Source of the DNA: Planctomycetota bacterium
Lineage (GTDB): Bacteria > Planctomycetota > UBA8742 > SKZP01
NCBI GenBank assembly: GCA_007127275.1
Contig: SKZP01000235.1
Location: 1 to 5,057, forward strand
DNA length: 5,057 nucleotides
Direction of reading: 5' to 3'
The notes beneath the pieces are model-generated. The model saw only the letters and a list, made by a program, of their open reading frames with translations. It was not told the origin of the DNA and did not search any database. A program made the position numbers and the translations under genes. This document shows, piece by piece, positions 1-5,057 of the stretch; the first letter of the stretch is position 1, and each line of letters starts with the position of its first letter.

Positions 1-938
1 CCCTCGACGCGCTCATGCCGCGCCTCGAGAAGTTCCGCGTAGGCCCCCAAGAGCTCGACCGCCCGCTCCCCCAACTGGGAAAACTCGCCGCCGGCGGCGA
101 CCTCGTCGTCAGAATCCGCAAGAAAGCGCTCAGCGAGGTTCTCGAACGGCGCCGCCAACTCGCTTACCCCGGAGTTCTCTTGAAACAGGTTGCGCCACTT
201 TCGCGCCAAGCGCACGGCCGCGCCACGCTCGCCTGCCTCGTGCAGCGAGATGGCCTCCTCGAAGGCCGTGTCCCACGTTTCGTCGAGCAGTCGCCGGGCC
301 TCGGGCGCGCGCCGTGAGTCGGGGGCCACAGTCAGCAGGCGGGCAAGTTCCGCGGCACGGTCGTACCGAGACTCGGCCTCGTGGTAGCGTTGCCACGGCC
401 GCTGTGCCCGGCCCTCCCGTTGAAGCCATTCCTCGCGCTCCGGCAACATGGCCTCGTCGTTCAGCACACGACTGATCTCACGAAAGTTGTGGTCGCGCCT
501 CGCCGCTCTCACCTCCTCCTTGACCGCGTCGTAGTCCTCCGTAACCAGTGACGCCTGCCAGTGTCGAAAGGCCCGTTGCTCGTCCGCCATGTACGCGCCA
601 TACCGGTCAACGAGATGGGCCACGTGCTCGTAGTCCTCGGCGAGGCGCTCAAGTTCGGCGAGTTGCTGTTGCGCCGCTTCGAAGTTGTGGCTCCAAACGG
701 CGTCGGAAAACTCGGCGACGGACTCCCGCAGCCCCTCGACCTGCGCCCCAGCTTCACGCTCGAGGGCCGCGAGCCGGTCCGGCGGAAGCGCTGGCGCCTC
801 GTCCACCGTCCGCTGGCGTGGCGTCCTCTCCTCTGGCTCTTCCTCTGCACACCCGCCGAACAAGCCTGCCAGCAGCCCAAGGCTCAACGCCGACGCCACG
901 AAACCACCCATGCCTCGTGCAACGAACGACACCCGCAT
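1..938 (-). CDS. Putative outer-membrane lipoprotein, helical, TPR-like; C-terminus outside window
   Basis: The frame stays open from the ATG at 938-936 to the window edge, giving 312 residues without a stop. The N-terminus reads as a lipoprotein signal peptide: a short basic start (MRVSFVARG), a hydrophobic stretch at about residues 11-27 and a lipobox-like LFGGC, with Cys30 as the predicted lipidated residue. Ala at +2 suggests outer-membrane sorting, as expected for Gram-negative Lol trafficking. Phe at -3 makes the lipobox slightly atypical. Residues 31-55 are acidic and proline-rich, probably a linker. The rest is almost entirely charged amphipathic helix rich in Glu, Arg and Ala, with a TPR-like stretch around 203-218 (PDSRRAPEARRLL). 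No enzymatic motif is visible, so a periplasmic scaffold or partner-binding role is only an inference. An AAGGAG ribosome binding site 8 nt upstream supports the start. The function is unrecognised. Confidence 0.8.
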   Translation of the reverse strand, partial: MRVSFVARGMGGFVASALSLGLLAGLFGGCAEEEPEERTPRQRTVDEAPALPPDRLAALEREAGAQVEGLRESVAEFSDAVWSHNFEAAQQQLAELERLAEDYEHVAHLVDRYGAYMADEQRAFRHWQASLVTEDYDAVKEEVRAARRDHNFREISRVLNDEAMLPEREEWLQREGRAQRPWQRYHEAESRYDRAAELARLLTVAPDSRRAPEARRLLDETWDTAFEEAISLHEAGERGAAVRLARKWRNLFQENSGVSELAAPFENLAERFLADSDDEVAAGGEFSQLGERAVELLGAYAELLEARHERVE

Positions 939-946
939 GAAACGCG

Positions 947-952
947 CTCCTT
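947..952 (-). promoter_or_regulatory. Ribosome binding site of the lipoprotein gene
   Basis: On the minus strand AAGGAG lies 8 nt before the ATG at 938. This near-consensus Shine-Dalgarno sequence at normal spacing favours Met1 over the in-frame Met10, and only Met1 leaves a basic n-region ahead of the signal peptide. Confidence 0.7.
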
Positions 953-999
953 ACGCCAAGGCATACCCCAAACACCGACAAGAGACCCACAGCCTACCT

Positions 1000-1016
1000 C
1001 CGCGGCCGCCCCGCGG
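1000..1016 (-). other. Short GC-only hairpin upstream of the lipoprotein gene
   Basis: CCGCGG at 1000-1005 and again at 1011-1016 is self-complementary and forms a 6-bp stem with a 5-nt loop. On the minus strand it sits just after the large inverted repeat and 61 nt before the lipoprotein start codon. There is no T-tract on either side, so it is not a classical intrinsic terminator. It could slow RNA polymerase or shape the leader of the lipoprotein mRNA, but a stem this short in GC-rich DNA may be chance. Confidence 0.3.
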
Positions 1017-1022
1017 CTAGTT

Positions 1023-1184
1023 GCCCGTCAAGATTGATTCCGTGGATGTGGCTACTGCGCTTGACCGTGCGTCGTTGTCGTCGGCTCGGCTGTTCAACGT
1101 GATTACGGCCAACCGTGCGCTGCTTGCCTTTCTTTCCATGGCCTGCGCTCGTGACACTTCACCACGGAATCAACCTCGACGGGC
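1023..1184. repeat. 23-bp imperfect inverted repeat flanking 116 bp
   Basis: The left arm (1023-1045) and the reverse complement of the right arm (1162-1184) agree at 21 of 23 positions, including an unbroken 12-bp block TTGATTCCGTGG. The differing pairs are 1030/1177 and 1033/1174. Both are A with C in the plus sense, which become U-G wobbles in RNA copied from the minus strand, so a minus-strand transcript could form a continuous 23-bp helix. Two further pairs (1020-1021 with 1186-1187) follow one mismatch. The right arm begins 8 nt beyond the stop codon of the small membrane protein. No T-run follows, so it is not a standard terminator. It may be a 3'-UTR RNA structure, a small non-autonomous element with terminal inverted repeats, or paired protein-binding sites. 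No clean target-site duplication is visible. Confidence 0.75.
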
Positions 1185-1192
1185 TACACGTG

Positions 1193-1408
1193 TTAGCTCT
1201 CCGGTTCTTCGGCGTGCTCATCGCCGCGCCACGCTTCGCGGTCTTGAGAGGCCTCGAACTCTTCGAGTTGCGTGTAGCCGTACTCGCGGTTGATCTCTTC
1301 GTCTTCTTCCATCTTGCGCATCTCGTCGAGGTCGCGCCGCCGCTTCAAGAGAAAGCCGACAATTCCAACGACCGCAAGGACGGCAAACAACGTCCCGACA
1401 ATGTGCAT
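1193..1408 (-). CDS. Small single-pass membrane protein, 71 residues
   Basis: The protein begins MHIVGTLFAV and has one hydrophobic segment at about residues 3-21, immediately followed by KRRR. By the positive-inside rule this predicts an N-out, C-in topology. The remaining 46 residues are strongly charged and mostly acidic (EEDEEINREYGY, then GDEHAEEPES), probably helical then disordered. The ATG at 1408 is chosen over a TTG 21 nt further upstream because GGGAGG lies 5 nt before it, whereas the upstream TTG has no ribosome binding site and would overlap that motif. The gene follows the ALDH-like gene by 46 bp on the same strand, so co-transcription is likely. The family is not recognised and no catalytic motif is present. 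The small size, membrane anchor and acidic cytoplasmic tail would suit a membrane-tethered accessory or regulatory peptide, but this is inference. Confidence 0.75.
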   Translation of the reverse strand: MHIVGTLFAVLAVVGIVGFLLKRRRDLDEMRKMEEDEEINREYGYTQLEEFEASQDREAWRGDEHAEEPES

Positions 1409-1413
1409 TCTTT

Positions 1414-1419
1414 CCTCCC
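1414..1419 (-). promoter_or_regulatory. Ribosome binding site of the small membrane protein gene
   Basis: GGGAGG on the minus strand ends 5 nt before the ATG at 1408. It decides the start, giving 71 rather than 78 residues. It lies in the 46-bp gap after the ALDH-like gene, so translation is probably initiated independently within a shared mRNA. Confidence 0.75.
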
Positions 1420-1454
1420 GCGGTCCCAAGGGTCACGGTTTCTGTGAGGACCAC

Positions 1455-3434
1455 CTACGAGTGCCGCCCGGGGCGGCGCCACCGACTCTTCAAACGCGTC
1501 CAAAGGCTCGGCGCGTGCCGCCGGGCTAGCAGCGAGCGAAGGTGCTCGTGCTTCGCTTTCGTATACGGAAACCACCACGGCTTCGGCGAAGCGTGCGACT
1601 CACTGACGAGCCGCGTGCGTAGCCGCGTAAACTCGAGCAGCGCCTCTGGCCCATGCACAACGCCGTAGCCCAGAGCGGCGGGAACCGCGTAGGGGGCGCG
1701 CGCTTCGAGAAACATCCGTGGCTCGTCGTTCACCGCCACGTGCGTCACCCGTAGCCGGCGGGCAATCTCGCGGGCAGTATCCAGCTCGCCGGTAAAGATG
1801 GACGCGGCGAGGCAGGGCAAATGATTCGCTGCCTCGACGAAGTGCTCGTCCAACTGCGCGCGTTCCACGGGAACGACGCACAACAGCGGCACGAAGTGTT
1901 GCCACACCGCTGGCATCTCGTCGGTGCAGTCGCCGAGCACCGCCGGGTGCCACGTTGGCTGTGCCGCGTCGTCGCCGCTTCGGCTCTCCCGGCGGCCGCC
2001 AAAAACGAGGCGCGCGCCGAGGTCGGTGGCTTGCTCGACGAGCGCATGCGCCTGCTCCCGTGCCTCCGGCGAGGCGACCGCCCAGCCGTCGTTCGCCGGG
2101 TCGCCGGGTGCCGCCACTCGCTGCTGCGACTCCTTTGCAAGCGTTGCGCACATCTCGACGAACGACTCTGCCTGCTCCTCGGCGACGTAGACGCGGCCGA
2201 GCGCGCCGAGGGCCATGCCGTGCAGGCGAAAGGCCGAAGTGGTCGCCGCCTGTGCCGCTGCGTGTATCTTCGCGTCGGGTCGCACGAGCATGGGAGCGGA
2301 GACGTGCGTCTCCAGAAGCAGTGTCGTGGAGCCGCCACCTTGGCGGTATACAGAGACCTTCGGATCCACGTGGGTTGCGTCACCGCCGGTGACAAGGTGG
2401 TCGACTCCACTTGCCGCAAGCGCCATGCGCCCCCCGGGACTGCCGGGCAGTACCTGTACGAGCCGCGCATCCAGTCCCAACTCCGCCGGCTGGCACACGT
2501 CCTGCAGCGCCGTGGCAAGCGACCCCTCGACCCCAAGCACCGCCACGAGGCCGTTGCCGGTCAGCACCGCCGCGGCGAGGGTACGGCACAGCTCGGCAAG
2601 CGGATGGCAGGCACCACCGGCGAGGCCGACAACCCCCGTGGGAAGGTGCTCGAGTTCCACCCACGTGGTGCCGCCGGCCAACGTCGCATTCGCGCAGTTG
2701 CGCCGCCGTGGCGCGAGCCACTCCGGCGCGCTGCGCTCATACTCGGCGAGCAGGTCGCACGTCGCCAACACCTCCGAAAGCAGAGACTCAACCGGCGGCT
2801 GCGCAAGCGTCTCACCGAGCCGCGCCGTCAATTCCGCGCTGCGCCGGTACAGGGTATGACGCAGCCGGCGCACCACGGCAACACGCTCGGCAAACGAAGC
2901 GCCTGCCCACGCCGCCTGCGCCTCACGGGCTTGCTGCACGCGTTCGCGCAGTGCCCGCGCCAGCTCCGAAAGCTTCCGCCCCTGCTCCCCTTGCCACGGC
3001 GACTCCAGCGAACGCAACGCAAGCGGCACGACGCTTTCCTCGCGTACACCGTCTTCGCCGGCGCGCTCGTGCCCCGCCGTGGCCCGGCTCGGAGCATCCT
3101 CGCGCGGGCCGAGCCCTGCGTCCACACCCGCGACGTCCTCGGCCTCGATGTCAAGCAAGGTTCCTTCGCCCTGCGGCGCCTCGTGCGCGGTACCACGTCC
3201 GTCGATCTGAAACAGGGTCGAATCCCCCGAGGCCGGCTCGAAGGCCCCCTGCTGTGCGTCGAGAACGAGCAAGGTGCGCTCGCCAATTCGCGGCGGAATG
3301 TAGCGGGTCAACTCCTGCGCGCTCGGAAACTTCGCCTGGCCAGTGCGTGGGCGGCGACGCAAGGTCTCCGCGTCGGCCTCGCCGGCCGAGTCCTCGGGGG
3401 ACGAAGGTGCGTCGGGCCGCTCGTGGGTGCTCAT
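1455..3434 (-). CDS. Aldehyde dehydrogenase-fold protein, probably catalytically inactive, with repeat-bearing N-terminal extension
   Basis: The 659-residue product has about 150 residues of acidic, low-complexity N-terminus, then a full-length ALDH-like region at about 155-640. Family landmarks are clear: the N-terminal helices (QAREAQAAWAG to APEWLAPRR, 168-243), PTGVVGLAGG (265-274), GVDHLVTGGDAT (343-353), LLLET (372-376), GRVYV (413-417), a C-terminal FTRLRTRLV (602-610), and the WWFPYT tail seen in some ALDHs. Key residues are missing. The PWNYP-like site reads GACHP, so the catalytic Asn is Cys277. The KPSE lysine that binds cofactor is replaced (VLGVEG). The catalytic Cys in GQxC is Leu409 (HGMALGA). 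The EExFGP glutamate is Gln512 (WQHFVP). Glu375 of the LELGG-like site remains. It is therefore likely a pseudoenzyme with a structural, binding or regulatory role. There is no signal peptide, so it is probably cytoplasmic. The start at 3434 is the first ATG; its ribosome binding site (AAAGGG, about 10 nt upstream) is weak. Confidence 0.85.
   Translation of the reverse strand: MSTHERPDAPSSPEDSAGEADAETLRRRPRTGQAKFPSAQELTRYIPPRIGERTLLVLDAQQGAFEPASGDSTLFQIDGRGTAHEAPQGEGTLLDIEAEDVAGVDAGLGPREDAPSRATAGHERAGEDGVREESVVPLALRSLESPWQGEQGRKLSELARALRERVQQAREAQAAWAGASFAERVAVVRRLRHTLYRRSAELTARLGETLAQPPVESLLSEVLATCDLLAEYERSAPEWLAPRRRNCANATLAGGTTWVELEHLPTGVVGLAGGACHPLAELCRTLAAAVLTGNGLVAVLGVEGSLATALQDVCQPAELGLDARLVQVLPGSPGGRMALAASGVDHLVTGGDATHVDPKVSVYRQGGGSTTLLLETHVSAPMLVRPDAKIHAAAQAATTSAFRLHGMALGALGRVYVAEEQAESFVEMCATLAKESQQRVAAPGDPANDGWAVASPEAREQAHALVEQATDLGARLVFGGRRESRSGDDAAQPTWHPAVLGDCTDEMPAVWQHFVPLLCVVPVERAQLDEHFVEAANHLPCLAASIFTGELDTAREIARRLRVTHVAVNDEPRMFLEARAPYAVPAALGYGVVHGPEALLEFTRLRTRLVSESHASPKPWWFPYTKAKHEHLRSLLARRHAPSLWTRLKSRWRRPGRHS
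3114..3284 (-). repeat. Three tandem 19-residue repeats in the N-terminus of the ALDH-like protein
   Basis: The blocks GERTLLVLDA, GDSTLFQIDG and GEGTLLDIEA begin at residues 51, 70 and 89, an exact spacing of 19 residues (57 bp). The shared core is G-[ED]-x-T-L-[LF]-x-[LI]-[DE]-[AG], joined by 9-residue linkers rich in Ala, Gly, Gln and Glu. A fourth unit at residue 108 is not recognisable. The repeated hydrophobic-acidic core in an otherwise disordered segment looks like a multivalent short linear binding motif. That role is inferred; the periodicity is read directly. Confidence 0.65.
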
Positions 3435-4301
3435 GGAGTCCGCCCTTTTGCCGTTCGTTTGCCTGTCGTTATTCCCTGCCTACCTTACGTGGGAACTCGG
3501 AGTTCCGCCTGCGCTCGGCCCTGTTTCGTTGTCGGCGGCTTTGCCACTTCACGTGACTGTCCACGCTTGCGCTTCTCGCCTCCCGCGGCCCCGCTTGGCC
3601 GTCGACGGACCCAGCGCATGCCAGCGGAAACGACGACAACTCCGCACGGTCCAGCGCAACAACGCAGCTCATCTCGACCAATCATCACCCCGGCACTTTC
3701 GCTTCCGCTTTCTCGTTTACACGTTTCACGTACACCGCGCCACTCCCTCCAGTGCAACCCGCAATTGGGGAAACGTAGTTCTTGCCATTGGATACGACCC
3801 ACCGACGAAGTCGTAGGCGTGGCGGATGTTCGTTGCCCGCCCCGTCTAATGCCGCTGATTGCGCCACGCACGCGAATTTCGGGTGAGCCGAGGTGCTTAT
3901 CTTTGCCGGGCTTGAGCGGCAACCGCACACCGGAAATTTGCGTAGTCGAGAGCCGCAAGTGCTCCACGCACGGCCCTACGCGTAGGAATGTCCTCCGTAG
4001 TGAGGGCCTGCGCCACGTTGGCAGTAGTCCAAAGCCCTAGACCCCTGTCTCGCAATCTCGGGACGCGGGTGTCAATTTGACGAAAATCGGTGGGTTTGAG
4101 AAATTTTCCGCCATGCCTTTGTACAGGTTGCAATTCTCATTACCTCCGAAGAAACCGGGATTTCCGGGGCTCGGGCGAGCGAATGTCTGATTCGCATGGC
4201 CAACTATTGGCAATCGAGGCATCTTGGGGGTTTCGTCGCGGAAAGTGGTTACGGTATTGTTGAGTCACTCGCATCTCCGACCTTACGACGAGTGGTCGCG
4301 A
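3435..4301. other. Divergent intergenic region, no convincing gene
   Basis: About 870 bp separate the minus-strand ALDH-like gene from the plus-strand M16 peptidase gene. G+C falls noticeably, most clearly at about 4070-4260. Open frames of up to 160 codons exist on the minus strand, but they have mixed codon use, no recognisable domain and mostly poor start contexts. The stretch must hold the promoters of both flanking genes, yet no -35/-10 pair near consensus is convincing; TTGACG at 4077-4082 is followed by only a poor -10 candidate. Small palindromes occur at 3492-3506, 3975-3986, 4071-4081, 4179-4195 and 4199-4211. It may contain a structured leader, an undescribed RNA, or decayed coding sequence. 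No tRNA or known riboswitch pattern was recognised. Confidence 0.55.
3492..3506. promoter_or_regulatory. Candidate operator palindrome upstream of the ALDH-like gene
   Basis: GGAACT-CGG-AGTTCC is a perfect 6+6 bp inverted repeat with a 3-bp centre, 58-72 bp upstream of the ATG at 3434. Its size and position suit a dimeric transcription factor site near the promoter. No regulator gene is nearby and no second copy was noticed, so the call rests on symmetry and position alone. Confidence 0.3.
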
Positions 4302-4304
4302 GTG
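4266..4304 (+). other. Possible hairpin at the M16 gene 5' end
   Basis: CACTCGC (4266-4272) pairs with GCGAGTG (4298-4304), and inside it GACC (4279-4282) pairs with GGTC (4294-4297), which is directly adjacent to the outer 3' arm. This gives an 11-bp interrupted stem with a 6-nt bulge. The 3' arm includes the candidate GTG start codon at 4302, so if that start is used the hairpin could mask it. Arms of this length arise often by chance in 5 kb. Confidence 0.25.
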
Positions 4305-5057
4305 CACGTCCGCCTAAATCAAGCCCCGCACGCAGCCTTGGATCCGCAACAAAGCAATCTGCTTTACGAGTCAGGTAGTGGTTCGGGGGAATGGGACGTT
4401 ACCCACCTACCCGTTTCAGTCGAAACCCTAGCCAACGGCCTGCGGATACTTGTCCATCAACGCTCGCGCGTCCCGGTCGTGGCGAGCCAGATGGTCTACC
4501 GCCTGGGCGCCGGCGACGACCCGCCCGGCTGCCGCGGCCTTGCGCACCTGCTTGAGCATCTCACCTTTCAAGGCTCGGCCAACTTTTCCAAGCGGGAGGT
4601 CGAGCGGTTCGTCCATGTCAATGGCGGCATGGTGAACGCGTTTACCGATCACGACCAAACCGCCTACGCCTTTGCCGTGCCGAGCGAGAAGTGGCGCGAG
4701 ATCCTCGCGATCGAGGCGGACCGGATGGCCGGCTGCACCTTTCCGCAGGAGGAGTTCCATCGCGAGCGAGACGTCGTGCTCGCCGAGTTGCGTGAAACCA
4801 TGGATGATCCGTGGGAGCGCATTGCCGCTGCGTCCGACGCTCGCTTCTTCGGCCCCGGCCACCCGTATGCGCATCCGGTGCTTGGTACCGAAAACGACCT
4901 TGCGCAGCTCTCGTTGAGTACCGTGCGCGAGGTGTACCGGCGGGCCTACTGTCCCAGCCGCGCGGTGCTTGTCGTCAGCGGCGACGTGTGTGCACAGGAT
5001 GTCTTCGCGGAGGCGCACCGACTGTTCGGCTCCATCCCCCCGGGCGGTGCCCCCGCC
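4302..5057 (+). CDS. M16 family zinc metallopeptidase (insulinase/pitrilysin-like), N-terminal part
   Basis: The frame is open from after a TGA at 4188-4190 to the window end. The recognisable domain starts near 4413 (VSVETLANGLRILVH). Numbered from GTG 4302, the zinc site is HLLEH at 82-86 (His82 and His86 as ligands, Glu85 as the catalytic base), with the third ligand Glu162 in RERDVVLAELRE. The substrate-binding region GGMVNAFTDHDQTAYAF (108-124) also matches the family. The peptidase half is thus intact and probably active; M16 enzymes usually pair it with an inactive second half, here cut off. There is no signal peptide, so the protein looks cytoplasmic unless the true N-terminus differs. 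The start is uncertain. No ATG lies in frame upstream of the domain and no candidate (GTG 4245, TTG 4260, GTG 4302, TTG 4338) has a good ribosome binding site. GTG 4302 is a compromise. Confidence is high for the family and low for the start. Confidence 0.85.
   Translation, partial: MHVRLNQAPHAALDPQQSNLLYESGSGSGEWDVTHLPVSVETLANGLRILVHQRSRVPVVASQMVYRLGAGDDPPGCRGLAHLLEHLTFQGSANFSKREVERFVHVNGGMVNAFTDHDQTAYAFAVPSEKWREILAIEADRMAGCTFPQEEFHRERDVVLAELRETMDDPWERIAAASDARFFGPGHPYAHPVLGTENDLAQLSLSTVREVYRRAYCPSRAVLVVSGDVCAQDVFAEAHRLFGSIPPGGAPA

Noticed and set aside
3817..3869. 8-bp inverted repeat GCGTGGCG / CGCCACGC with a 37-bp spacer
   Set aside because: Several inverted repeats of this size and spacing are expected by chance, and no terminator T-run or other signal accompanies it.
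3485..3967. Minus-strand open frame of 160 codons in the intergenic region
   Set aside because: It has a GTG start with a weak ribosome binding site, no recognisable domain, a composition rich in Arg, Gly and Ser, and no clear third-position GC bias. A decayed or orphan gene cannot be excluded.
3975..3986. 12-bp perfect palindrome CCTACGCGTAGG
   Set aside because: About one such palindrome is expected by chance in 5 kb, and it is not near a supported start codon.
1821..4040. Long plus-strand open frame of 739 codons
   Set aside because: It lies mostly antisense to the ALDH-like gene, is extremely Arg/Ala-rich and has no family features. GC-rich genes commonly create such long antisense frames.
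4077..4105. Possible plus-strand promoter with TTGACG as -35
   Set aside because: At 17-bp spacing the -10 candidate is GAAATT, matching only half of the consensus, so it was not called.
4037..4222. Minus-strand open frame of 61 codons
   Set aside because: No ribosome binding site precedes the ATG at 4222 and nothing in the product resembles a known family. It lies in low-GC sequence that looks regulatory.
4428..5018. Minus-strand open frame of 196 codons
   Set aside because: It is the antisense shadow of the M16 peptidase, whose HxxEH site and downstream Glu are unmistakable on the plus strand.

Overview
The window is GC-rich chromosomal-type bacterial DNA, with a drop in G+C in the large intergenic region at about 3.7-4.3 kb. 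Strong GC bias at third codon positions, a lipoprotein signal peptide and an M16 peptidase point to a high-GC Gram-negative bacterium. A myxobacterial or bradymonad-like deltaproteobacterial lineage is only a guess from style, because nothing here is diagnostic. No rRNA, tRNA, transposase, CRISPR array or phage gene was seen.

Layout: (1) 1-938, minus strand: the N-terminal 312 residues of a helical, probably outer-membrane lipoprotein whose C-terminus lies outside the window. (2) 939-1192: an intergenic stretch dominated by a 23-bp inverted repeat around a 116-bp interior, followed on the minus strand by a small GC-only hairpin. (3) 1193-1408, minus: a 71-residue single-pass membrane protein with an acidic tail. 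(4) 1455-3434, minus: a 659-residue protein made of a disordered N-terminal region with three 19-residue repeats and a complete but catalytically degenerate aldehyde dehydrogenase (ALDH) fold. (5) 3435-about 4300: a long divergent intergenic region without a convincing gene. (6) about 4302-5057, plus: the N-terminal part of an M16 zinc metallopeptidase with an intact HxxEH site and no in-frame ATG start.

The ALDH-like gene and the small membrane protein gene are 46 bp apart on the same strand and are probably one operon. The lipoprotein gene lies 254 bp further downstream with its own good ribosome binding site and may be a separate unit or a distal one. The M16 gene is transcribed divergently. 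No shared pathway can be deduced.

The most notable observations are the ALDH paralogue that has lost its catalytic cysteine and other key residues, its exact 19-residue-period N-terminal repeat, and the inverted repeat at 1023-1184. The two mismatches of that repeat become G-U pairs only in RNA made from the minus strand, the coding strand of both flanking genes. No recognisable defence, biosynthetic or mobile system was found.
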